In this document: in pieces, positions 32,418 to 38,408 of the stretch
How the letters are laid out: each line of letters starts with the position of its first letter
How positions within the stretch are numbered: position 1 is the first letter of the stretch
Assembly: GCF_024609765.1 (NCBI RefSeq)
Contig: NZ_JANFDG010000039.1
Span: forward strand, 1-38,408
Reading direction: 5' to 3'
Length of the DNA: 38,408 nucleotides
Origin: Shinella pollutisoli
GTDB lineage: Bacteria > Pseudomonadota > Alphaproteobacteria > Rhizobiales > Rhizobiaceae
Translations under genes and position numbers: made by a program
The notes under the pieces: generated by a model
Told to the model about the DNA's origin: nothing
The model's input: only the letters and a program-made list of their open reading frames with translations
Databases searched by the model: none

Positions 32418-34454
32418 CTAGATCGCCGCCATGAAGCGCTGCCCGTCATATATGGCGGCGTGGATGTTGCGGCTGGCGACCGCGTCGCCGATCCTGAACA
32501 GCTGGAAGCGCCCGTCGCCGTTCCTGACCTTCTGCTGCGGGCGGATCGCGACGAGCGCCCTGTAATCGACCTCGCCGCCGTTCCTCGACATCGGCCGGAG
32601 AGCGAAGTAGACGTCCTCGTTCGGTTTCGTGCCGTTCTCGACGACGACCTGGTCGACGACCTTCTCGGAGTAGCGCTTGGTGTAGTCGTCGAGAAAGACG
32701 GCGGCGATCTTGTTGCCGCGGCGCTCGAGGCGCTCGATGCGAAGGTTGAGGGTGACCGCCGCGTTCCCCTCCTTCAGCGCCTTGAAATAGGCGGGATAGG
32801 TGGTCGCGCCGACGTCCTGCGCCAGTATCCTGGTCGCCGCGACCACGTCCAGTTCCGCGCCGGCGTCCAGGATGAACTCGGCCGCGCTCATCGCGACATG
32901 GGTGCCGGCGTCGTCATAGAGCAGGACCGACTTCCCGACCGGAACGATACCGCTCAGGATGTCCCAGGTGGTGGTCGCCAGGTCCTGGCCCTCGTACAGA
33001 CAGCCGAGGTTGGGCAGCCCTCCCGTGGCGACGACGACGACGTCCGGATTCTCGGCGATCACGTCGGTCTCGTCGACGTAGCGGTTGTACTCGATGTCGA
33101 CGCCGAGCCGCTCGCATTCGGCCAGGCGCCAGTCGACGATGCCGATTATCTCGCGCCGGCGCCTGAGCGCGGCGGCGACGAGTATCTGGCCGCCGGCCTT
33201 CGGGCCCGCCTCGAAGAGCTTCACGCGATGCCCGCGCGCCGCGGCGACCCGCGCCGCCTCGAGGCCGGCGGGACCGGCGCCGACGACGACGACGTTGCGC
33301 AGGGGACCGGTGGTCCTGGCGATCTCGTGGGACAATGTCGCCTCGCGGCCCGTCGCCGCATTGTGCGCGCAGGTCGCCTGGCCCGGATAGATCGAGTCGA
33401 TGCAGTAGCCCATGCCGACGCAGGGCCGGATCTGGTCCTCGCGCCCCTCGATGATCTTCCGCGTGATGTAGGGGTCGGCGATATGGGCGCGGGTCAGGGC
33501 GACCATGTCCAGCTTTCCGCTGGCGATCGCGTGGCGCGCGGTGGCCACGTCCTGGATCTTCGCCGCATGGAAGGTCGGCAGGCCGATCGCCTTGCGGACC
33601 TCGCCGGCGAAATCGAGGTGCGGTGCGGACGGCTTGCCCATGCTGGGGATGACATGGCTCAGCCCCTCGTCCTTCGAGGTATGGCCGCGCACGACGTTGA
33701 CGAAATCGATCAGGCCGCTCGCGGACAGCCGCCGGGCGATCTCGACGCCCTCGACGGCGTCCAGGCCCCTGGGCATGGCCTCGTCGCAGACCATCCGGAC
33801 CCCGACGATGTAGTCGATGCCGATGCGCTCGCGGATGGCCGCAAGGATCTCCATGACCAACCGCATCCGGTTTTCCAGGGAGCCGCCGTATTCGTCCTCG
33901 CGCCTGTTCGTCGCCGGGGACCAGGAATGGGCGATCAGGTGCGACGTGCAGTTCAGCTCGAAGCCGTCGAGGCCGGACGCCTTCACGCGCTCGGCCGCAT
34001 CGGCGAAGGCGGCCGTCACGCGCTCGTAGTCCCAGTCCTCCATCGCCTTGGGAAAGGCCCGGTGCACCGGCTCCTGGATGGGAGACGCATCGATCATCGG
34101 AAGCCAGTCGGCCTTGTTCCAGCTGGTGCGGCTGCCGAGATGGGTCATCTGGATCATGACGGCGGCGCCGTGGGAGTGGACGTCGTCGGCAAGCTCGCTG
34201 AGCCACTTCACGACCTCGTCCCTGTGAAGCTGGATGTTCCCGAACGCCTGCGGGCTGTCGATGTCGACGACCGCCGATCCGCCGATCATGGTCAGCGCCA
34301 GCCCGCCCTTCGCCTTCTCCGCATGGTAGAGGCGATAGCGCTCCTTCGGCATGCCGTCTTCCGTGTAGGCCGGCTCGTGCGCGGTCGACATGATGCGGTT
34401 GCGGAGCGTCAGGTGCTTCAGCTGGAACGGTTGCAGGAGGGGATCGTTCGACAT
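32418..34454 (-). CDS. FMN/FAD NADH:flavin oxidoreductase, N-methylproline demethylase-like
   Basis: The 678-residue protein has an N-terminal old-yellow-enzyme/trimethylamine dehydrogenase-type FMN barrel (1 to about 340). A C-terminal FAD/NAD-like domain starts at VGAGPAG (391 to 397). Length and plan match StcD of rhizobia, which demethylates N-methylproline from stachydrine. The iron-sulfur segment reads C345-VGM348-GY-C351...C362: the second of the four classical cluster cysteines is Met. A substitution here may be common to this subfamily. Such enzymes release formaldehyde and pass electrons to ETF. GGGAG lies 9 bases before the ATG. It follows the MLE-type gene after an 80-base gap with a hairpin. 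The precise N-methylated substrate is inferred from family and context only. Confidence 0.8.
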   Translation of the reverse strand: MSNDPLLQPFQLKHLTLRNRIMSTAHEPAYTEDGMPKERYRLYHAEKAKGGLALTMIGGSAVVDIDSPQAFGNIQLHRDEVVKWLSELADDVHSHGAAVMIQMTHLGSRTSWNKADWLPMIDASPIQEPVHRAFPKAMEDWDYERVTAAFADAAERVKASGLDGFELNCTSHLIAHSWSPATNRREDEYGGSLENRMRLVMEILAAIRERIGIDYIVGVRMVCDEAMPRGLDAVEGVEIARRLSASGLIDFVNVVRGHTSKDEGLSHVIPSMGKPSAPHLDFAGEVRKAIGLPTFHAAKIQDVATARHAIASGKLDMVALTRAHIADPYITRKIIEGREDQIRPCVGMGYCIDSIYPGQATCAHNAATGREATLSHEIARTTGPLRNVVVVGAGPAGLEAARVAAARGHRVKLFEAGPKAGGQILVAAALRRRREIIGIVDWRLAECERLGVDIEYNRYVDETDVIAENPDVVVVATGGLPNLGCLYEGQDLATTTWDILSGIVPVGKSVLLYDDAGTHVAMSAAEFILDAGAELDVVAATRILAQDVGATTYPAYFKALKEGNAAVTLNLRIERLERRGNKIAAVFLDDYTKRYSEKVVDQVVVENGTKPNEDVYFALRPMSRNGGEVDYRALVAIRPQQKVRNGDGRFQLFRIGDAVASRNIHAAIYDGQRFMAAI

Positions 34455-34501
34455 TCGGCTAACTCCCGATCAGGCGCCGCTTCCGGCGGACGCATTGGAA
34501 C

Positions 34502-34519
34502 GCCCCGCGACCGCGGGGC
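34502..34519 (-). terminator. GC-rich stem-loop between enolase-superfamily gene and demethylase gene
   Basis: GCCCCGC (34502 to 34508) and GCGGGGC (34513 to 34519) pair perfectly around loop gacc, 16 bases beyond the stop of the enolase-superfamily gene on the minus strand. It is followed there only by a very short U run, so it may act as a weak terminator or processing site within the operon. Confidence 0.5.
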
Positions 34520-34534
34520 TTGGACGGCGCGGCG

Positions 34535-35638
34535 TCAGCCGATGCGGTAGCGCCCGACCGCGTCCCAGTCGACCTCGACGCCGAAGCCCGGCCCCTGCGG
34601 AACCAGCAGATCGCCGTTCTCGAACGTCAGCGGAGACCTGACGAGGTCGTCCTCCATCAGGAAGTTCGGGCAATAGTAGTCGCTGCCGTATTTGACGGCC
34701 GGCGTGGAGCAGGCGAAGTGCAGGTGGGCGGCGACGCCGATGCCCGATTCCCACATCGCCCCGCCGTAGCACGGCATCCCCGCCGCCTCGCAGGCGGCCG
34801 CGACCTTCTTGCCGCGGTAGATGCCGCCGGTCTTGGCGAGCTTGATGCTGATGATGTCGGCAGCAGCGCGCTTGATGACCTGCAGGCCCTGCTCCCAGCT
34901 CAGGACGCTTTCGTCCGCCATGACGGGCGTATCGATCGCGCGGGTGATCTCCGCCATGCCGTCGAGGTCCCAGCCCTTGACCGGCTGCTCGATGAATGTC
35001 GGCTGGAAGTCCTCCAGGCGCCGGCACAGGCGCAGGACCTGCTCCCGCCTGCCGCCCTGGTTGAAGTCGATGCGCAGGTCGAAGTCGTCGCCGACGAGCT
35101 TGCGCAGGGCCTCGATGCGCCTGACCTCGACCCTCTCCGAGAGCACGCCGGTCTTGATCTTCAGGACCTTGAAGCCCTGGTCGACCAGCCATCGCGTCTC
35201 GTCGAGGTCCTTCTCGATATCCTGGTTAGTGACGGAATAGCTGAGATTGATGCGGTCGCGGACGAGTCCGCCGACAAGATTGTAGACGGGCTGTTCGAGC
35301 GTCCTGCCGAGCGCGTCGAGCACGGCCAGTTCCATCCCGGCCTTGGCGAACGGCGCGCCGTAATGGGCGGCGTCCATGGCCAGCAGGACGGCCTCGACGT
35401 CAAACACCGACTTCCCGATGACGGCCGGCGCCAGGTAGTGTTCGATCGTCGCCTTGATGCCGAAGGCGTTCTCGGCGAAGACCGCCCAGGGGGAACATTC
35501 GCCGACGCCGACGACGCCCGCCTCGGTCTCGAGCCTGACCAGGACGAGATCGATCTCCTCCAGCGCCCCGACACCCAGTTGCCCGGAGTGGCGGATCGGA
35601 AGGCGGCAGATCGTCGTTTCGATGGCAGAGATTTTCAT
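34535..35638 (-). CDS. Enolase superfamily enzyme, MLE subgroup (racemase/epimerase-like)
   Basis: The 367-residue protein has the capping domain and barrel of mandelate racemase/muconate lactonizing enzymes. Visible active-site residues are K160-x-K162 (KIK), metal ligands D191 (DFN), E217 (EQP) and D242 (ADE), and the opposite lysine K266 in SIKLAKTGG. Lysines on both faces are the MLE-subgroup arrangement used for 1,1-proton transfer by epimerases, including hydroxyproline-betaine 2-epimerase (HpbD), and for cycloisomerisation. Next to an N-methylproline-demethylase-like gene, an amino acid or betaine epimerase role is the best guess. ATG 35638 lies 19 bases after the cyclodeaminase-family stop. 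Other MLE functions, such as N-succinylamino acid racemase, remain possible. Confidence 0.82.
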   Translation of the reverse strand: MKISAIETTICRLPIRHSGQLGVGALEEIDLVLVRLETEAGVVGVGECSPWAVFAENAFGIKATIEHYLAPAVIGKSVFDVEAVLLAMDAAHYGAPFAKAGMELAVLDALGRTLEQPVYNLVGGLVRDRINLSYSVTNQDIEKDLDETRWLVDQGFKVLKIKTGVLSERVEVRRIEALRKLVGDDFDLRIDFNQGGRREQVLRLCRRLEDFQPTFIEQPVKGWDLDGMAEITRAIDTPVMADESVLSWEQGLQVIKRAAADIISIKLAKTGGIYRGKKVAAACEAAGMPCYGGAMWESGIGVAAHLHFACSTPAVKYGSDYYCPNFLMEDDLVRSPLTFENGDLLVPQGPGFGVEVDWDAVGRYRIG

Positions 35639-35657
35639 AGGTCGTCGCTCCACATTC

Positions 35658-36635
35658 TCAGGCCTCGAGCCGGAGCCCGATGTTGCGCTGCCTGGCGATC
35701 TCGTAGATTTCCTTCGCCGTGGCGACATCCTCGACGGAGACGCCCATGTTGGCCACGATAACGCGATCGTCCGCGCTTTGGCGACCCGGGGCGAGGCCCG
35801 CCGCGATCGAGCCGATCTCGATGTCCGGCGTCCTCGACCCGACGAAATAGCCGTATTCCCTGATATGCTCGATCTGGCCGATGTCGTCGGTCGCCAGGAT
35901 GTCGGCGGAGGACAGCGTCTCCGGCTTGAAATAGCAGTCGTAGTCGATGGCGATGGCGGTGTGGCCGGGGTGCAGCCAGTCCGGCTCGATCTCCCGGCCC
36001 TGGTCGGGCGTGATGGGGCCGCTGGTGATCAGGACCCGGGACGCCTCGACGGCGGCGCGGGCGGACGTCTCCACCTTGGCCTCGAATCCCTCGGACCTCA
36101 CGAAGGCGGCGAAGCGCTCGGCGGCCTTCGGATTGATGTCGTAGACATGCACCGTGCTGAGCGCCGGCATGACCAGGCGCAGCGCCTCGAAATGGCTGAA
36201 GCCCTGGACGCCCGATCCGAGGATGGAGTAGCTCGTCTCGCCGGCGCGGGCGAGATGCTTCACGGCGACGGCCGACGCGGCGGCCGTGCGCTGCTGGGTG
36301 ATCCACGTCGAATCCATGATCGCGTCGACCGTCCCGTCCTTCAGCGAGTTCAGGAACAGCATGCCGGTGAGATAGGGCAGGCCCCGCGCGTAGTTCTCGT
36401 CCGAGCCGCTCTGCCACTTCATCGCGGCATAGCCGATCTTCGGCACGATGCTGGACATCCCGCCGAACCACCGGTTCGCGTCGCGCTCCATCCAATGCTT
36501 GGCGGGCATCTGGACGCGGCCGTGCGCCTTTTCGATCAGCGCGTCCTCGATGACCTCGACGATGCGCTCCATCGGCAGGGCGATCTCTTCCACAGTCTTC
36601 CGGTTCAGGAACAGCACGTCATAGCTGAAGGTCAT
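35658..36635 (-). CDS. Ornithine cyclodeaminase/mu-crystallin family protein
   Basis: The 325-residue protein has the substrate Lys in AAMKWQSG, the Arg in ITQQRTAAASAVAVKHLAR and the NAD(P)-binding motif ILGSGVQGFSHFEAL. An Asp-rich segment IAIDYDCYF stands where the family's catalytic Asp region lies. Family members include ornithine cyclodeaminase and reductases of cyclic imino acids such as pyrroline-2-carboxylate. The latter would suit a proline- or hydroxyproline-type pathway. The second ATG (36635) is chosen because GGAG is 7 bases upstream; the ATG at 36641 is too close to it. Probably first gene of an operon with the MLE-type and demethylase genes. Confidence 0.85.
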   Translation of the reverse strand: MTFSYDVLFLNRKTVEEIALPMERIVEVIEDALIEKAHGRVQMPAKHWMERDANRWFGGMSSIVPKIGYAAMKWQSGSDENYARGLPYLTGMLFLNSLKDGTVDAIMDSTWITQQRTAAASAVAVKHLARAGETSYSILGSGVQGFSHFEALRLVMPALSTVHVYDINPKAAERFAAFVRSEGFEAKVETSARAAVEASRVLITSGPITPDQGREIEPDWLHPGHTAIAIDYDCYFKPETLSSADILATDDIGQIEHIREYGYFVGSRTPDIEIGSIAAGLAPGRQSADDRVIVANMGVSVEDVATAKEIYEIARQRNIGLRLEA

Positions 36636-36816
36636 CGACATTCTCCGATTGCGAGGATGCCACCACGTTACTGCGCTGGTTCGGCCCCACCATCGAGAAA
36701 ACGCGCCGCGCGCTATGATTCCAGCTCATAGGTGGATCCGCCCATAGCGGCGCGGCGATAATCTCGCCTGTCAGCCCGCGCGGCGCATGGCCGGCTTCGG
36801 CGACAGGAGACGGACC

Positions 36817-37005
36817 ATGCCGACCGTCATGATCGAGATGCTGCCGGGGAGATCCCCGGAACAGAAGGAAAGGCTCGTGCGGAAGGTCGCGAGGGAGCAC
36901 CGGGCCATCGCCGGCCGCCTGCTCTCCGCTCCCCGGGACGACGAGACCGCCGGCATGCGGGCCTGGAGCATTTCCGGTGAGATCCGGGTCACCGAAATGC
37001 TCTAG
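36817..37005 (+). pseudogene. 4-oxalocrotonate tautomerase-family fragment
   Basis: The frame begins MPTVMIEMLPGRSPEQKERL, typical of the tautomerase family, with the catalytic Pro1 after Met and AGGAG upstream. Similarity fades after about residue 30. The frame then runs into a mosaic intergenic repeat whose CTCTAG end supplies the stop codon, giving 62 residues. The later family segments (VRVIIHEV-like) are absent. It is most likely truncated or decayed by insertion of the repeat. A short functional protein is possible but less likely. Confidence 0.7.
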
Positions 37006-37068
37006 ATTCTTGTTTTTTCCGCATTATCCGACGCCGAAGCGATCCCGCTTCGGCTGGAAATGCTCTAG
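36966..37068. repeat. RIME-like mosaic intergenic repeat with two hairpins
   Basis: Hairpin 1: GAGCATTTCCGGTGA (36966 to 36980) against TCACCGAAATGCTC (36989 to 37002), with one bulged base. Hairpin 2: GCCGAAGCG (37033 to 37041) against CGCTTCGGC (37046 to 37054), perfect, loop atcc. Between them is tagattcttgttttttccgc and the whole ends GGAAATGCTCTAG. The GAGCATTTCC ends, T-rich middle and GCGAAGCG-type stem are characteristic of the palindromic mosaic repeats of Rhizobiaceae genomes. It lies between the convergent tautomerase fragment and LysR gene and provides both their stop codons. Confidence 0.8.
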
Positions 37069-37985
37069 TCGGATTGCGGATCCTCCGCCGAGAGGCTGAA
37101 GATCCATTCGCGGAATTTCCTGACCGTCTCCCTGCGCAGCGCTTCCGGCGTGGCGCAGAAGTAATATCCTATGCCGTCGTCCGCCTCGATCGGAGAAAGC
37201 TGGACCAGGCGCCCCATGGCAAGCGCCTCGCGCACCAGCGAGCGGCGCGCGATGGCGATCCCCTGCCCGGCTTCCGCCGCTTCGATCATCATGACGGTCT
37301 CCGAGAAGCGGACATTGCGGTGGTGGCCCTTGATGGCGACGTTGGAGCGCTGGGTCCATACCTCCCAATAGGGCCTCTCCATGTAGTGAAGGAGGGGGGC
37401 CTTCTCGGCCAGCGCGACGACATCGGTGGTGCCGGCCTGGCCGATGAGGTCGGGAGAGGCGATGGGGAACAGGGGGTCGTCCTCGATCTTCTCGCCCGTC
37501 ACGTCGGACCAGCGCCCGTCTCCCACGCGGATGGCCGCGTCGGACTCGTTTCGCGCGAGGTCGACGAGATAGCGGTGCCCGTCGACGATCAGATCGATCC
37601 AGGGATGGCGATTGACGAAGCTCGATACGCGATGGCTCAGGATGCGCGTGGCGTAGGACCGCGCCGCGGCGATGCGCAGGCTCTGCCGCGTCCGGACGCC
37701 GGAAATCATGCTGACGCCGTCGCGCAGCTCGCGGAACGCCAGCAGGCAATGGTTGCGCAGGATGTCCCCGGCCTCCGTGAGGTCGAGGCCGCGCGGCAGG
37801 CGCACGAACAATTCCGCCCCGAGATGGTCCTCGAGCTGCTTGATCTGGCGGCTGAGCGCCCCCTGCGTCAGGCCGAGCTCCTCGGCCGCCCGCACGAGGT
37901 TCAGGTGCCGCGCCGCGGCGTCGAAGATGAACAGGGCGCGCAGCGACGGCAAGCGCGCGAGGACGGCCGGATCACCTTGTTTCAT
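37065..37985 (-). CDS. LysR-family transcriptional regulator, GcvA-like
   Basis: The 306-residue protein has the N-terminal winged helix-turn-helix (about 10 to 70; NLVRAAEELGLTQGALSRQIKQLEDHLG). A periplasmic-binding-like effector domain follows, with the GcvA-type segments LFPIASPDLI and GIAIARRSLV. ATG 37985 is preceded by GGGGTGGG and begins the conserved region; the longer open frame above it covers a decayed oxidoreductase and is rejected. Its stop codon lies inside the RIME-like repeat, so the C-terminus (EDPQSD) may be altered from the ancestral one. It may regulate the cyclodeaminase/MLE/demethylase genes. Confidence 0.92.
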   Translation of the reverse strand: MKQGDPAVLARLPSLRALFIFDAAARHLNLVRAAEELGLTQGALSRQIKQLEDHLGAELFVRLPRGLDLTEAGDILRNHCLLAFRELRDGVSMISGVRTRQSLRIAAARSYATRILSHRVSSFVNRHPWIDLIVDGHRYLVDLARNESDAAIRVGDGRWSDVTGEKIEDDPLFPIASPDLIGQAGTTDVVALAEKAPLLHYMERPYWEVWTQRSNVAIKGHHRNVRFSETVMMIEAAEAGQGIAIARRSLVREALAMGRLVQLSPIEADDGIGYYFCATPEALRRETVRKFREWIFSLSAEDPQSD

Positions 37986-38224
37986 GCTGCCCACCCCGGT
38001 TCGAATGCGACCTCGGCGCCGGTCGCGACCGCGCGGGTGCGATTGACGCGAGCTCCGGCCTGCCCGGCCGTGTGTACGACATTCTATGCCAGCCGTCTTC
38101 GGCCCGGCGCAAGCCGAAAAGCCGCCGGTGTGCGCCGGTCGATGCGCGGCATGGCCCCGCCCCTCCCCGGCCTGGCGGCACGGCACGCCGGGCTCACCGA
38201 GGCCGCCCGGGACGGGGCCGGCGC

Positions 38225-38344
38225 GCATATCGACCGCGCCCTTCTCCGGCGCGACGACCGTGAGGTCCGGATTGACCTGCTTCAGCCGGATCGCCGCCGC
38301 AGACCCGCAGGCCCCGCGCCGACGATCACCACGTCGAATTCCAT
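38225..38344 (-). pseudogene. ETF-ubiquinone oxidoreductase-like N-terminal remnant, frameshifted
   Basis: From ATG 38344 the frame reads MEFDVVIVGAGPAGL, a Rossmann FAD motif, then stops after five aberrant codons (TGA near 38284). Shifting by one base near 38299 restores AAAIRLKQVNPDLTVV and EKG. This matches the start of electron transfer flavoprotein-ubiquinone oxidoreductase. A missing G in a CGG run explains the shift. Similarity ends after about 40 codons, and the rest of the roughly 550-residue protein is absent, replaced by the LysR upstream region. It starts 4 bases after the EtfA-like stop, the arrangement of an etf operon. Confidence 0.8.
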
Positions 38345-38348
38345 GTCC

Positions 38349-38408
38349 TCAGAGCGCCTTCTCGAGCTCCGGGAGCGCCTCGAAGATGTCGGCGACGAGG
38401 CCGTAGTC
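38349..38408 (-). CDS. Electron transfer flavoprotein alpha-subunit-like C-terminus (partial)
   Basis: The last 19 codons before the window edge on the minus strand read DYGLVADIFEALPELEKAL then TGA. This is the typical C-terminal helix of ETF alpha (EtfA/FixB), which carries electrons from flavoprotein dehydrogenases to ETF-ubiquinone oxidoreductase. The remainder lies beyond position 38408. An ETF next to a StcD/trimethylamine-dehydrogenase-like demethylase fits as its electron acceptor. The identification rests on a short segment. Confidence 0.65.
   Translation of the reverse strand, partial: DYGLVADIFEALPELEKAL

Noticed and set aside
37986-38228. N-terminal extension of the LysR regulator by about 80 residues
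   Set aside because: It is Gly/Arg/Pro-rich non-regulator sequence overlapping the decayed oxidoreductase; the family start and a ribosome site are at 37985.

Overview
The window looks like a high-GC alphaproteobacterial genome, most likely Hyphomicrobiales/Rhizobiaceae. The grounds are the dense catabolic operons with ABC importers, SorC and FadR-type regulators, a stachydrine-demethylase-like flavoenzyme, and a RIME-type mosaic repeat near the right end. No species can be named from the sequence alone.

Region 1 (1 to about 8,600) is the right-hand part of an integrative element. It carries a Rep_3-type replication initiator preceded by an AT-rich stretch with two diverged repeat copies exactly 152 bp apart. 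A tightly packed operon follows: a soluble FtsH-like AAA+/M41 protease, a metallophosphoesterase, a small unknown protein and a zinc-finger protein. A second, paralogous zinc-finger protein sits between two stem-loop/dyad structures. Then come an excisionase-like DNA-binding protein and a tyrosine recombinase. Just after the recombinase lies the 3' part of a tRNA-Pro(CGG) gene, from anticodon loop to CCA, followed by a terminator hairpin. This is the right attachment site; the left end and the intact tRNA lie outside the window.

Region 2 (8,838 to 18,278, minus strand) is one polyol-type catabolic operon. In transcription order it encodes a GlpD-family dehydrogenase, FGGY kinase, CUT1 binding protein, two permeases, ATPase, a class I aldolase-like protein and a SorC-family regulator. 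A consensus promoter with an adjacent palindrome lies upstream. The gene content suggests uptake, phosphorylation, oxidation to a keto-phosphate and aldol cleavage of an unidentified polyol.

Region 3 (18,449 to 28,542, minus strand) reads RidA-like protein, polar amino acid ABC importer (ATPase, two permeases, binding protein), hydantoinase/oxoprolinase A and B, aminotransferase, KdgD, and an internally deleted ketoglutarate semialdehyde dehydrogenase relic. A divergent FadR-type regulator (28,936 to 29,766) probably controls it.

Region 4 (29,866 to 38,408) holds a second amino-acid-type importer lacking its own ATPase, an N-methylproline-demethylase-like flavoenzyme, an MLE-subgroup enolase-superfamily enzyme, an ornithine cyclodeaminase-family protein, a truncated tautomerase, a mosaic repeat, and a LysR regulator. 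At the edge are the C-terminus of an EtfA-like protein and a frameshifted ETF-ubiquinone oxidoreductase remnant. The set suggests breakdown of a proline betaine-like or other N-methylated cyclic amino acid, with electrons passed to ETF. Several genes here are visibly decaying.
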